Shown: positions 1 through 7,998, numbered from the stretch's first letter. The stretch: DNA of 15,653 nucleotides from Alphaproteobacteria bacterium UBA6187 (GCA_002422795.1 DITJ01000108.1:19106-34758); one strand, 5' to 3'. Notes: a model not told the origin generated them from the letters alone. Made by a program: numbers and translations.

Positions 1-74
1 ATAACAAAAAATACTTGATTCTAATCGGTAGTTTGAGACAGAATGAGTATACATAACGAGTGTTTTTCAAACTC

Positions 75-100
75 CCGGCACTCTTTAATTATAGTGCCGG
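75..100. other. Hairpin upstream of miaA promoter
   Basis: CCGGCAC (75-81) and GTGCCGG (94-100) form a perfect 7-bp stem with a 12-nt AT-rich loop. It sits just upstream of the miaA promoter. It could be a terminator for a gene left of the window or part of a regulatory leader. No T-run follows it, so the role is unknown. Confidence 0.35.
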
Positions 101-120
101 TTAGGTTTGCCGGAAGCGGG

Positions 121-149
121 TTGCAATAAAACACCTTTGGGAATATAAT
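121..149 (+). promoter_or_regulatory. Probable sigma-70 promoter of miaA
   Basis: TTGCAA at 121-126 and a perfect TATAAT at 144-149 are separated by 17 bp, which is close to the housekeeping consensus. Transcription would begin near 156 and give miaA a leader of about 48 nt. The -10 box lies inside a small inverted repeat (GGAAT/ATTCC, 140-152). There is no experimental support. Confidence 0.5.
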
Positions 150-161
150 TCCAGCTTAGCA

Positions 162-177
162 GAGCCTAAGGAGGCTC
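162..177 (+). other. Leader hairpin with SD-like loop
   Basis: GAGCCT and AGGCTC (162-167, 172-177) pair around an AAGG loop, so an AAGGAGG Shine-Dalgarno-like string (168-174) is partly in the loop and partly in the stem. Twelve bases beyond it is ATG ATT CTT TAA (186-197), a three-codon ORF just before the miaA ATG at 204. miaA itself has no good Shine-Dalgarno, so this arrangement might affect its translation. That is inference. Confidence 0.3.
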
Positions 178-203
178 CCGGTTTAATGATTCTTTAATAA
201 ATA

Positions 204-1115
204 ATGCAACAGAAAATAATCATCCTTGGTGGCCCTACAGCAAGCGGCAAATCTGCTTTGGCGGTGGAGATTGCCCATAAAATTGATGCAGTTATTATTA
301 ATGCCGATTCCCAACAGGTATATAGGGAAATCCCGATTATAACCGCGCAGCCTACTATCTTGGAGCAAGAATCAATTCCGCACAGGCTTTATGGGGTAAT
401 ATCGGTCAGGGATTTTTTCTCGGTGGCCTTGTGGCTGGAAATGGTGGAAAAAGAAATCCGGCAAGTATTGGCAAGTGGGAAAACACCCTTACTTGTTGGC
501 GGCACTGGTATGTATATAAAGTCGCTAGTAGATGGAATTTCCAAAGTTCCAGAAATAAGCCAGGAAGTAAGGGATAATATACGACATCTTTGCGATACGG
601 AAGGCACTGAAGCAGTATATAAACTGCTTGCAGAAAAAGACCCGGAAATAGCGGCAAAGCTGAAACCGGCTGATAAGCAGCGGGTACTGCGCGGCTATGA
701 GGTGATAGTTGAAACCGGAAAATCTCTGCTTTACTGGCATGGGCAAGAGAATACCCTCCTTTTTCCGGCGGAGATGATGAAGCTGTTTTTCCTACTACCA
801 AGCCGTGAGGAAGTTTATAGAAAATGCGATACGCGCTTCCTGCAAATGCTGGAAAACGGTATGCTTGATGAAGTGGCAGCAATTGATAAAATGCAGGTTC
901 CGCATCTATTTCCTGCAATGCGCGCACACGGACTGCGAGAATTAATTTCATATCTGCACGGGGAAATGCCACTTGATGAAGCCATAAACAAAGGTCAGCA
1001 AAGCACCAGGAACTATGTGAAGCGGCAATTCACCTGGTTTAGGAACCAGATGCAAAACGCAAGTGTGATAAGGAACTTAGATGCCGGGAATGTTATTAAA
1101 AGTTGGCATAATTAA
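204..1115 (+). CDS. miaA: tRNA dimethylallyltransferase MiaA
   Basis: MiaA transfers a dimethylallyl group from DMAPP to N6 of A37 in tRNAs that read UNN codons, a cytoplasmic step that improves codon-anticodon pairing. The 303-residue length is normal for the family. Visible motifs are the P-loop GPTASGKS at residues 10-17, the NADSQQVYR segment with the catalytic Asp, the ITAQPT and IPHRLYG stretch typical of the family, GGTGMYIKSL in the middle and a basic YVKRQFTWFRNQ near the C-terminus, which matches the conserved C-terminal MiaA motif. The ATG at 204 is chosen because the P-loop follows at the usual distance and an in-frame stop lies just upstream. No strong ribosome site is present; a promoter lies at 121-149. 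It converges on the minus-strand operon ending at 1306. Confidence 0.96.
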   Translation: MQQKIIILGGPTASGKSALAVEIAHKIDAVIINADSQQVYREIPIITAQPTILEQESIPHRLYGVISVRDFFSVALWLEMVEKEIRQVLASGKTPLLVGGTGMYIKSLVDGISKVPEISQEVRDNIRHLCDTEGTEAVYKLLAEKDPEIAAKLKPADKQRVLRGYEVIVETGKSLLYWHGQENTLLFPAEMMKLFFLLPSREEVYRKCDTRFLQMLENGMLDEVAAIDKMQVPHLFPAMRAHGLRELISYLHGEMPLDEAINKGQQSTRNYVKRQFTWFRNQMQNASVIRNLDAGNVIKSWHN

Positions 1116-1152
1116 CCAATACTTCCAAGTTCTAACTTCCTTCGGCTAGATA

Positions 1153-1185
1153 CCCTACAAGCCCCAAGAACTGCTGGCTTTAGGG
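1153..1185 (+). terminator. Stem-loop downstream of miaA
   Basis: CCCTA-c-AAGCC (1153-1163) pairs with GGCTT-TAGGG (1176-1185), a ten-bp stem with one bulged base, 38 nt after the miaA stop. The right arm runs into a G tract rather than a T tract, so it is not a classic intrinsic terminator. Confidence 0.3.
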
Positions 1186-1193
1186 GGGGGGGG
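1183..1193. repeat. Homopolymer of 11 G
   Basis: Eleven consecutive G occur in the 190-bp convergent gap between miaA and the amidohydrolase gene, followed by CGCCGCC. Such a run is striking in an AT-rich genome and is prone to length change. The rest of the gap (1116-1305) holds no convincing gene. An ATG at 1203 opens a short frame on the + strand that runs antisense into the amidohydrolase and has no family resemblance. Confidence 0.9.
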
Positions 1194-1305
1194 CGCCGCC
1201 ACATGCAAAGCCGCAGCACGACATCGTATTGTGAAGATAATGGATTGGTATTAATGGTTTATCCCAAAGATGTTATGTGTGTTAAAGAAATGCCCCTCTT
1301 TATAA

Positions 1306-2511
1306 TTATTTTATTTCCTCAAACACAGCTTTATCAAATCCTTTCCCGCTTTCCGGATGCCTGATAGTGCGCTTCAGCACATAATCAAATAAAAGTGGAT
1401 TATAAGAATAAATTTCATTTAAATATTTACGCTCTTCTTTAGTAATCATTCCGTATTTTACCAGGCTCCTGGTTTGTATTACAACATTTATCGCAGGCAA
1501 AGGATAATCACTGCCATTTAATAACCTGTGATGTAAGTCGGTACGTTTTAGCAATGTAAGAAGCGGTGTTGGCAGGCGGTTGAATTGGGTTATTGCCGAT
1601 ATTTCACCATAAAGCAGACCATCATATTTCGGGTTATCCATCAGGCGCATGAATAAATCAAAGCTTGAAGCCTTTTTCCCCGGATTATCCAAATCCTCAT
1701 CATCTCCAAGGCTGGCACAGTGCGCCATTACTACTTTCACGCCCATATCAAGTGGCTTCCTGAATAATAAAGGATTGCCAAGGCGCTGGTCTTCCTTGGC
1801 GTGAACGGCTTGTTCTTCACCTGCATGGGTTAGCAGCGCCATATTATATTTTTTCATAGTGCGGTAATATTCATCCAGGCGTGGGCTTGTGGCATCAATA
1901 TTTTGCGCGTTAGGCAGCCATTTTATCCAGCGCACACCCTGCCCTGCAAATTTGGTTAATTCCTCTATGGCATCAATCCTATAAGGATGCACTGAAATTA
2001 CCGGCACAAAAATATCTTTGTGCTGCTTTGCCAGGTTCACAACATATTCATTAGATGTATAAAATTCGCTTTTTTCTGCGTTTATAGTGCCATCGTCATT
2101 ATAGTTATTGTCAAAAGCAAGGATATGGTACTTACCGTGGTTTTTATCTCCCTTTATTAATCTAACCAGGCGTTCTATATATTGATTATTTGCATCTTTC
2201 TTGTTATTCACACCAGAGCCACTTAAATACACAGATGTTTTTATGCTGTCTAAAATACGCCACCAGGCCAGCATCCTTGGGTTTACATCCGTTCCCAGGG
2301 TTTTATCCAGGCCTACTATATGAACATGGTGGTCAACAAGACTTGAAGGTTTTACATCAGCAAAGGTTTCTTCTATTAAGGCTTTTGCGCCTAAGCTTAA
2401 GTTAGCCTCCATTTCTTCAGGCGAGCCTTTGATGTTACCGCCTATTTTAGAGATGGGGGAGAAGGCGGTAATAAAGAATGTGATGCATAATATTACGATA
2501 TATTTTTTCAT
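1306..2511 (-). CDS. Exported amidohydrolase (Amidohydro_2 type)
   Basis: This is a 401-residue TIM-barrel metal hydrolase of the amidohydrolase superfamily. Residues 1-20 are a basic then hydrophobic signal sequence, so it should act in the periplasm or at the envelope. Metal-site features are in the expected order: HxH at H62-H64 (VDHHVH), K197 in WIKWLP, H229 (LLTHAGEE), H264 (VVMAHC) and D335 (NGSDYP). The order and the HAGEE and GSDYP signatures point to the PF04909 branch. The substrate cannot be told from sequence. Its ATG overlaps the stop of the lipoprotein gene by ATGA (2508-2511), so translation is probably coupled, making it the last gene of the three-gene minus-strand operon. The link to phospholipid repair upstream is suggestive only. 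Confidence 0.85.
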   Translation of the reverse strand: MKKYIVILCITFFITAFSPISKIGGNIKGSPEEMEANLSLGAKALIEETFADVKPSSLVDHHVHIVGLDKTLGTDVNPRMLAWWRILDSIKTSVYLSGSGVNNKKDANNQYIERLVRLIKGDKNHGKYHILAFDNNYNDDGTINAEKSEFYTSNEYVVNLAKQHKDIFVPVISVHPYRIDAIEELTKFAGQGVRWIKWLPNAQNIDATSPRLDEYYRTMKKYNMALLTHAGEEQAVHAKEDQRLGNPLLFRKPLDMGVKVVMAHCASLGDDEDLDNPGKKASSFDLFMRLMDNPKYDGLLYGEISAITQFNRLPTPLLTLLKRTDLHHRLLNGSDYPLPAINVVIQTRSLVKYGMITKEERKYLNEIYSYNPLLFDYVLKRTIRHPESGKGFDKAVFEEIK

Positions 2512-3128
2512 TTACTACTACATTTATTTGTTACACACCACAGAACAGCAATTGCACTTACGACACCTATTACTATAACTCCATCTACTGTTTTTACCAC
2601 AGGTGTGACTGCAATTCTTGGGGCTTTTTCTAAAGAAGAAAATTCTTCTGATATAGTTATTTTATATGGCTTTACAAATTCCTGGATTGATGAAATTTGT
2701 TCAGTAGCACGATAGCGTTTTCCCTCAAGATGGCCGGTATATAACAGTTCCATCTGGTTATATTTATCAGGCTTGAAGCCTTTATTTTTCAGCCATTTTT
2801 CTTCTGATGGAATTTTATCAGACAGTATAGCCAAAGAATAGTTTCCCGAGATAGCAATCCCATCATCCTGGACTGAAAACTTACTAAACTTTGGTGTTAG
2901 ATTATTTCTGTATTTCCAGTTAAGAATAGTCTTTAATCCTTGATCTGCCCAGAAAATATAATGGTATTGTTTACCTATAATAACAATATTATCACCTCCT
3001 TCAGTTATATAAAACTGATGGATTTCCTCTGAATATTCCGGTTTCTTCCAGATACTATGTGTCATGCAGGAAGTAAGTAATGAGATAATTACAAACATAT
3101 TCATGAAGGCGCAGATTGTCTTTTTCAT
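2508..3128 (-). CDS. Hypothetical lipoprotein with C-terminal hydrophobic segment
   Basis: This 206-residue protein is not recognised. Residues 1-20 are a signal sequence ending in a lipobox, LTS-C21, so it is predicted to be lipidated and anchored after export. The middle is a mixed, soluble-looking region with no family motif that I can name. A hydrophobic stretch at about residues 183-198 (VIVIGVVSAIAVLW) lies near the C-terminus, followed by CVTNKCSSK, so the protein may be held at both ends. It overlaps both neighbours by ATGA (3125-3128 and 2508-2511), a sign of translational coupling in the operon. A role with the upstream LplT-Aas protein or the downstream hydrolase is inference. Confidence 0.75.
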   Translation of the reverse strand: MKKTICAFMNMFVIISLLTSCMTHSIWKKPEYSEEIHQFYITEGGDNIVIIGKQYHYIFWADQGLKTILNWKYRNNLTPKFSKFSVQDDGIAISGNYSLAILSDKIPSEEKWLKNKGFKPDKYNQMELLYTGHLEGKRYRATEQISSIQEFVKPYKITISEEFSSLEKAPRIAVTPVVKTVDGVIVIGVVSAIAVLWCVTNKCSSK

Positions 3129-6100
3129 ATTATCTCTTTCACCCCAACATAATCCGTTTTTCCAGTTCCAAGCAATGGCACTTTATCAATTATTTTAATC
3201 TGTTTAGGGATCGAGAGTTCAGTGATGCCATTGCTTTTTACATAAGCTATTATTACCTCACGGGTGGCGGTTTGCATATCAGTAACCAAGACTAATTGCT
3301 CACCTTTTTTCTCATCAGGAATACTTACTACTGCATGATGCGCAGTAGGCCATAAATCTGATAAATAGGATTCAACAGCGGTTAAGGAAACCATTTCTCC
3401 TGCGATTTTGGCGAAGCGTTTAGCGCGGCCTTTTATGGTGATGTAGCCGTCGGGGTCGATTTCCACGATATCGCCTGTGTCGTATTCTGAAGTGTCAGGT
3501 TTCAGGTGCCAGGTTTCAGGGTTATAGCAGTCATATTTTATTTCTTGATTCTTTTCTTCCTGACACTTGATACCTGACACCTGATCCCTAGTTAAATACC
3601 CCAGCATCACATTTGGCCCGCTCACAACCAGCTTGCCTCCAGTTTCAATACCTGGCACTGGCTCAAGCTTATAGGAAATGCCAGGCATTAACCTGCCAAC
3701 AGTTCCAGGTTTATTATGCATTGGCGTATTAGTGGAAAGTATTGGCGAGGTTTCAGTTGCGCCATAACCTTCAAAAATACGCACACCAAATTTGCTCGAC
3801 CACACACGGCGGGTTTCTTCCTTCAGTTTTTCCGCACCAGCAAATACATAGCGAATACTGTGGAAATCATAAGCATTTGCAAATCTTGCATAGCCGGAAA
3901 GGAAGGTATCTGTGCCAAACATGATTGTGGAATTAGTATCATAAACCAGTTCCGGTACTATGCGGTAATGCAGAGGCGATGGGTAGAAAAATACGCATAC
4001 ACCTGATAGCATCGGCAGTAATGTGCCACCGGTAAGGCCAAATGAATGGAACATTGGCAGGGCGTTAAATACTTTGTCGGTAGGATTGAAATCAATCCTG
4101 GCAGCCAGTTGCTGGCGGTTGGCCTGCAGGTTCCGGTGGCTGAGTACAACGCCTTTGGGAGTACCTTCTGAGCCGGAAGTGAATAATATTACCGCAGGCT
4201 TGTTACTATCAACATTGCAACAATAATAATATTTTGAACCAAAACCTGCTATAGCGCCCAAAACCTTATCAATAATAGTTATGGTTCTGCTTACATCTTC
4301 AAGGTAATGAATCTTTATTCCTTGTGCTGTAATTGCAGCAACCATTTCAGCAAGACCTGCAGTTTCTATAAATTTACGTGATGTATAAATATTACTGATT
4401 CCAGCAATTTCACACGCGCTGCAAACATTCTTGATGCCGGTAGAAAAATTCAGCATAGCCGGAACACGCCCGAAAGCTTGAAGTGCAAAGAAAGTTACGC
4501 TTGTGCCAATCATATTTGGCAGCAGCACACCAACATATTCACCATTTTCTGTATCTTTAGCAATTTTATTGCCCAGAACGAAACTTCTGGTGATAAACCG
4601 GTTATAATTAAGTTCATTCCTGGTTATATCATTTACTATAACATGCTTGCCGCCATGGATTTTCCTTGCCTCCAGGAGCGATTCAAACAAGCTCTGGTTA
4701 ATATTGCTGCCCTCAAACATCATGGAAGACATGATATCATAAAGATGGTCACCTGCGCTATGCCTGCGGCTACGGCCTGTTATATCGGCAGGCACTTCTA
4801 GTTTACGTGGCGGTAATATGGTAAGCGTTATTTTAGGGAATAATTGCAGGCGGTATTTTTTCTTCAATCTCGAAAAAATAGAACGTGCCGCGCCATCAAT
4901 CCTGATTGGTAATATATCTGCACCGGTTTTATCAGCAATCATCGCGGGGCCGTCATAGATTTTCATCAGTGAACCAGTAACGGTAAGCCTACCTTCAGGG
5001 AAAATCACGAGTTTGTTATCCCGCTTTACCTCATCTATCAGGCTTTTGGTAGCCATCGGGTTGGTTGGATCAATAGGGAATGCGTTTACCAAGGCCAGGA
5101 ATGGTTTGAAGATAGGGTTCTTTGCGATGAAAGTATTTATGGCAAAGCTTAATTTATCCGGCAGGTAAACCGCAATTAATGCTGCATCAAGGAATGAAGT
5201 GTGGTTTGCAATTATCACGGTGCGTTTACCGCAGGCATGGTAATTTTCTAAGCCTTTAACTTCAACACGGAAGCAGAATTTGAATATGGCTTTAAGTATG
5301 CCGCGTATAACAGGTTCAGGCAGCAATTTGCAGATATAAATAGCTACAAACAAATTTGCAATTGCAACTATTTTAAACAATCCAGGAATTCCAATACCAG
5401 AGCCAAGCAACGCAATCGCCACCACACTTGAAACGACCATAAATAATGAATTTATAATATTGTTCGCAGCTATAATGCGGGAACGCATGTGAACTTCACT
5501 CTTTGCCTGCATAAAAGCATAAAGCGGCACTATATAAATACCGCCACAAAGTGAGAATAACAGCAGGTCAGCGGCAATCCTCCAGCTTAGGGGGTTAGAG
5601 AAAAATTCAGTAAAACCAAGTAATTGTCCAGATGCAGAAATATTACTGCTAACGCTTGCAATATCCCATATAAATATGGTCATAAGCAGGGCGCTTACTG
5701 GCACATATTTGCTATTAATTTCGCCTTTTAATAATTTATTACAAAGTATAGAACCAATGCCAATGCCAAGCGAAAACATAGTTAATAGTAATGTGAATAC
5801 GGTCTGGTCAGCGTGTAAAACATCCTTAGTAAATCCAGGCATTTGCGATAAGAACACACCGCCCACCAACCAGAACCATGAAATACCCAATATAGCCAAG
5901 AAAACTTTACTGTTTTCACGGGCTGAGTTTATTGCGGACATAGTTGATTTAGCAATATTAACCTCAATGCGGATATTGGCATCAGCGGATTTTGTTTTCT
6001 TTATGAATAAGCTCGCCACAAAACCAATTGCAGCAATTAATAGCAATGCAGGGGAAATTGTAGTAAGACCAGCATTATCGCCTTGCATAAGCAAACCGCC

Positions 6101-6592
6101 CAGCATAGTACCGAGCAGAATAGCCAGGAACGTTCCGGCCTCAATAAGGCCATTACCGCCGATTAATTCATTTTCATGGAGTTGGTCTGGTAATATGCTA
6201 TATTTCACAGGCCCAAAAAATGCCGACTGCGTTCCCATCAAAAATAATACACCCATAAGAAAATAAGGGTTATGCAAACTAAAGCCAATAACCGCCAAAC
6301 CCATAATCGGTATTTCGAAGAATTTAACTATTTGTATTAATCTGGCTTTATTTACCTTATCCGCAATCTGTCCGGCCGTTGCTGAAAATAAAAAGAATGG
6401 CAATATGAACAGCCCCAAAGCCATAGTAACCAGAAAGGATTTATCCCCCTCCGCTATATCCGTCATTTTATAAGTAACTAACGTTACCAACGCAGTGCGG
6501 AATAAATTATCATTAAACGCGCCAAGGAACTGGGTAACAAATAAAGGTAAAAACCTACGTGTTTTTATAAGGTGGGTGGTATTGTGGGACAT
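3125..6592 (-). CDS. aas: Fused LplT-PlsC-Aas lysophospholipid repair protein
   Basis: The 1155-residue protein joins three activities used to take up and re-acylate lysophospholipids at the inner membrane. Residues about 10-425 are a major-facilitator transporter like LplT (N-terminal FLGAFNDNLFR). Residues about 440-620 are a PlsC-type acyltransferase with the HX4D motif at H464-D469 and FPEGR at 531-535. Residues about 640-1150 are an AMP-forming acyl-ACP synthetase with TSGSEGTPKG (805-814), YGATETSP (943-950), YDTGD (1037-1041) and the C-terminal lysine K1145 in GTGKTDY. In E. coli LplT and Aas are separate; the fusion is known in other proteobacteria. Start: the ATG at 6592 has a weak GGA upstream. 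It is first gene of the operon. Oddity: residues about 1002-1034, between GYLT and the YDTGD motif, are encoded by an inserted palindromic element, yet the frame stays open. Confidence 0.93.
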   Translation of the reverse strand: MSHNTTHLIKTRRFLPLFVTQFLGAFNDNLFRTALVTLVTYKMTDIAEGDKSFLVTMALGLFILPFFLFSATAGQIADKVNKARLIQIVKFFEIPIMGLAVIGFSLHNPYFLMGVLFLMGTQSAFFGPVKYSILPDQLHENELIGGNGLIEAGTFLAILLGTMLGGLLMQGDNAGLTTISPALLLIAAIGFVASLFIKKTKSADANIRIEVNIAKSTMSAINSARENSKVFLAILGISWFWLVGGVFLSQMPGFTKDVLHADQTVFTLLLTMFSLGIGIGSILCNKLLKGEINSKYVPVSALLMTIFIWDIASVSSNISASGQLLGFTEFFSNPLSWRIAADLLLFSLCGGIYIVPLYAFMQAKSEVHMRSRIIAANNIINSLFMVVSSVVAIALLGSGIGIPGLFKIVAIANLFVAIYICKLLPEPVIRGILKAIFKFCFRVEVKGLENYHACGKRTVIIANHTSFLDAALIAVYLPDKLSFAINTFIAKNPIFKPFLALVNAFPIDPTNPMATKSLIDEVKRDNKLVIFPEGRLTVTGSLMKIYDGPAMIADKTGADILPIRIDGAARSIFSRLKKKYRLQLFPKITLTILPPRKLEVPADITGRSRRHSAGDHLYDIMSSMMFEGSNINQSLFESLLEARKIHGGKHVIVNDITRNELNYNRFITRSFVLGNKIAKDTENGEYVGVLLPNMIGTSVTFFALQAFGRVPAMLNFSTGIKNVCSACEIAGISNIYTSRKFIETAGLAEMVAAITAQGIKIHYLEDVSRTITIIDKVLGAIAGFGSKYYYCCNVDSNKPAVILFTSGSEGTPKGVVLSHRNLQANRQQLAARIDFNPTDKVFNALPMFHSFGLTGGTLLPMLSGVCVFFYPSPLHYRIVPELVYDTNSTIMFGTDTFLSGYARFANAYDFHSIRYVFAGAEKLKEETRRVWSSKFGVRIFEGYGATETSPILSTNTPMHNKPGTVGRLMPGISYKLEPVPGIETGGKLVVSGPNVMLGYLTRDQVSGIKCQEEKNQEIKYDCYNPETWHLKPDTSEYDTGDIVEIDPDGYITIKGRAKRFAKIAGEMVSLTAVESYLSDLWPTAHHAVVSIPDEKKGEQLVLVTDMQTATREVIIAYVKSNGITELSIPKQIKIIDKVPLLGTGKTDYVGVKEII
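3491..3588. repeat. In-frame palindromic element inside aas
   Basis: Two imperfect inverted arms of about 30 bp (3491-3520 and 3559-3588) are built of short units such as GTGTCAGGT and flank a 38-bp AT-rich core. About 19 of 25 arm positions match in the best alignment. The element falls between the conserved GYLT and YDTGD blocks of the synthetase domain and adds about 33 residues without a stop. Other Aas proteins have a shorter and unrelated link here. It resembles, in behaviour but not in recognised sequence, the Rickettsia palindromic elements that insert in frame in genes. Confidence 0.75.
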
Positions 6593-6734
6593 AAAATTCC
6601 AACATTATGTAATTAATGACTGCTTATCATAACAAATTTTAAACTGATAAAAAACTTATAATATAATTAAGCACTGTTCATATATTACATTATGCAATTT
6701 TCTTTATCCTGTCAACATAATTAAACGATGATTA

Positions 6735-6795
6735 ATTTGTTGCGGTATAGGACATATTGGCGAGGTGTTACGGAACACACAATATGCCGCCAAAT
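6735..6795. other. Structured inverted repeat
   Basis: Nested arms can fold into one long hairpin: ATTTG-tt-GCGG with CCGC-CAAAT outside, CATATTG with CAATATG in the middle, and GTGTT with AACAC around an ACGG tetraloop. Bulges on the two sides are unequal, as in a folded RNA or an old mobile repeat. It lies about 140 bp upstream of the aas start. Confidence 0.45.
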
Positions 6796-7225
6796 GATTA
6801 TTCTAGTAATTTTAATGAATTAGCTAGTTATTAGTTATACATAAATATCAATGCGATGAAGTCTTTTGTACTTATACACGGTGATTATTTTATATTCGAC
6901 AAATAATTATTTATCACAAGTGGACTTTAAAAATACACCTTTTAACAAAACATCCAAATCTGCTTGACTTGCTGTCCGGAAAACTGTTGCCATATCAATA
7001 ATCTTTTTGGATAACTTACGGACGGTCTACAAGGTTTTTGTTGTTGACACAACAACATCTTGCAATATCTATACTTACTTTGCAATTACTTTAATAAATA
7101 ATATCAATGGCTTATATAGTTATTCACAGACGACTAACTAGGTTAGACTTTGTTCTAGGCAATTAAATAAACCGTAAATAACCATTTTTTTTATCGCTGA
7201 TTTTTCTAACTTTCACTCGAAATAG

Positions 7226-7257
7226 ATAACACCAGTAGTACAAACTACTGGTGTTAT
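7226..7257 (-). terminator. Strong stem-loop after the HU-MazG gene pair
   Basis: A perfect 14-bp inverted repeat (ATAACACCAGTAGT and its complement) has a 4-base loop and lies 46 bp past the stop of the MazG-like gene on the minus strand. The position suits transcription termination, but only a weak T-rich stretch follows on that strand. Confidence 0.4.
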
Positions 7258-7303
7258 TAGAGATATAAATATTTTAATGCTATACTTTAGCACATTGCCT
7301 GAT

Positions 7304-7714
7304 TTACGCAGAAATCATATCTGCGTAAGAGGGAGCGCGCCAACCCTCAGGCTTCTGCACCTTACCATTTACATACTTTATTGTGCCGTCCACTTGCTTT
7401 TTACCTAAGTTAGCTTCACATATACGTTTCATAACTTCTTCAGTTTTTATACGTGCCTGGTCATGGGATTCGCCTTGAAAACGGAAGGTTTTATATATTC
7501 CATTTAATGCAACAAATGCTACATCTCCAAAGCCATCAATGATCTCTGCTAAATCATTTTCAGCTATTGCATCTTTAGTTTCAGAAACTTCCTCATTTAG
7601 AAAATCTATAGTTTTGTTCAGTAATACTAAAGATTGAACGCCTTCCGCAAGTTTTGGATCAACTTCAAAATCCCTGCTAAATTCTGTAGAGTTTTTAATA
7701 ATATCATATAACAT
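7304..7714 (-). CDS. MazG-like / PRA-PH type nucleotide pyrophosphohydrolase
   Basis: This 136-residue all-alpha protein carries the EExxE (E41-E45) and ExxD (E57-D60, then D64) metal-binding pattern of the MazG/HisE/dUTPase-2 superfamily, which hydrolyses (d)NTPs or phosphoribosyl-ATP to a monophosphate and pyrophosphate. The C-terminal stretch DGTIKYVNGKVQKPEGW looks like that of the phosphoribosyl-ATP pyrophosphohydrolase-like proteins found in phages and many bacteria, which are not tied to histidine synthesis. No his genes are near. A good AAGGA ribosome site precedes the ATG. The gene lies 11 bp after the HU stop, so the two are probably cotranscribed. The substrate is unknown; nucleotide pool cleaning is the likely role. 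The last codons form a 9-bp inverted repeat (TTACGCAGA, 7304-7328) that falls in coding sequence. Confidence 0.8.
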   Translation of the reverse strand: MLYDIIKNSTEFSRDFEVDPKLAEGVQSLVLLNKTIDFLNEEVSETKDAIAENDLAEIIDGFGDVAFVALNGIYKTFRFQGESHDQARIKTEEVMKRICEANLGKKQVDGTIKYVNGKVQKPEGWRAPSYADMISA

Positions 7715-7725
7715 ATTTATTTTCC

Positions 7726-7998
7726 TTAATTCACTGCATCTTGCAATGCTTTACCTGCTTTTACAGTGACTATATTCTTTTCTGGAATCTTTAGTTCTTC
7801 ACCAGTGCGAGGATTTCTGCCAGTACGGGCAGAACGCTTGGTTTTTTTGAGGCTTAAGAACCCTACCAGATTAATTTCTCCACCTTTCTTAAGTTCCGCC
7901 TTACTTGTTTCAACAAGAGCATCAAGTACTTTAGTAACATCAGCTTTTGTAAGTTTTGTAGATGTAGCAATAGCATCTACTAATTCTGCCTTATTCAT
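7726..7998 (-). CDS. hup: HU family DNA-binding protein
   Basis: The 90-residue protein is a typical HU histone-like protein that bends and compacts DNA as a dimer. It begins MNKAELVDAIA, has the GxxxLVGFLSL core segment in the middle and the flexible DNA-binding arm RTGRNPRTGEELKIP, then the closing KAGKALQDAVN. I chose the ATG at 7998 because HU proteins begin with M(N/T)KxEL. In-frame ATGs at 8010 and 8034 would add 4 or 12 residues unlike the family. A weak GGA lies before the chosen start. A TATAAT box lies at 8037-8042. HU and IHF chains are hard to separate by eye, but the arm and N-terminus favour HU. It leads a pair with the MazG-like gene. Confidence 0.93.
   Translation of the reverse strand: MNKAELVDAIATSTKLTKADVTKVLDALVETSKAELKKGGEINLVGFLSLKKTKRSARTGRNPRTGEELKIPEKNIVTVKAGKALQDAVN

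Larger units (their letters stand above)
6593..7303. other. 711-bp AT-rich intergenic region without a clear gene
   Basis: Both flanking genes lie on the minus strand. The aas operon must be transcribed from a promoter near the left edge of this gap; a TATGAT-like box occurs there but no good -35. Inside are a structured hairpin (6735-6795), a TTGTTGT-TGAC-ACAACAA inverted repeat (around 7039-7055), DnaA-box-like sites (TTATTCACA at 7120-7128 and weaker ones at 6835, 6872 and 7006) and a 14-bp-stem hairpin at 7226-7257. A 28-codon minus frame at 6907-6993 has no good ribosome site. I see no convincing coding sequence. Confidence 0.6.

Noticed and set aside
1..54. Minus-strand frame open to the window edge, starting at an ATG at 54
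   Set aside because: Only 18 codons are visible, with no ribosome site and no family likeness; a divergent gene to the left is possible but not supported.
1203..1360. Leader-peptide-like frame MQSRSTTSYCEDN... after miaA
   Set aside because: In many alphaproteobacteria an ilv leader follows miaA, but no ilv gene follows here, there is no run of regulatory codons, and the frame runs antisense into the amidohydrolase.
6907..6993. 28-codon minus-strand ORF in the large gap
   Set aside because: It has no good Shine-Dalgarno and no recognisable motif; length is within chance.
7039..7075. TTGACA followed by TATCTA-like boxes on the + strand
   Set aside because: No + strand gene lies downstream before 9095, and the -10 is poor at the allowed spacing; the site is better described as an inverted repeat.
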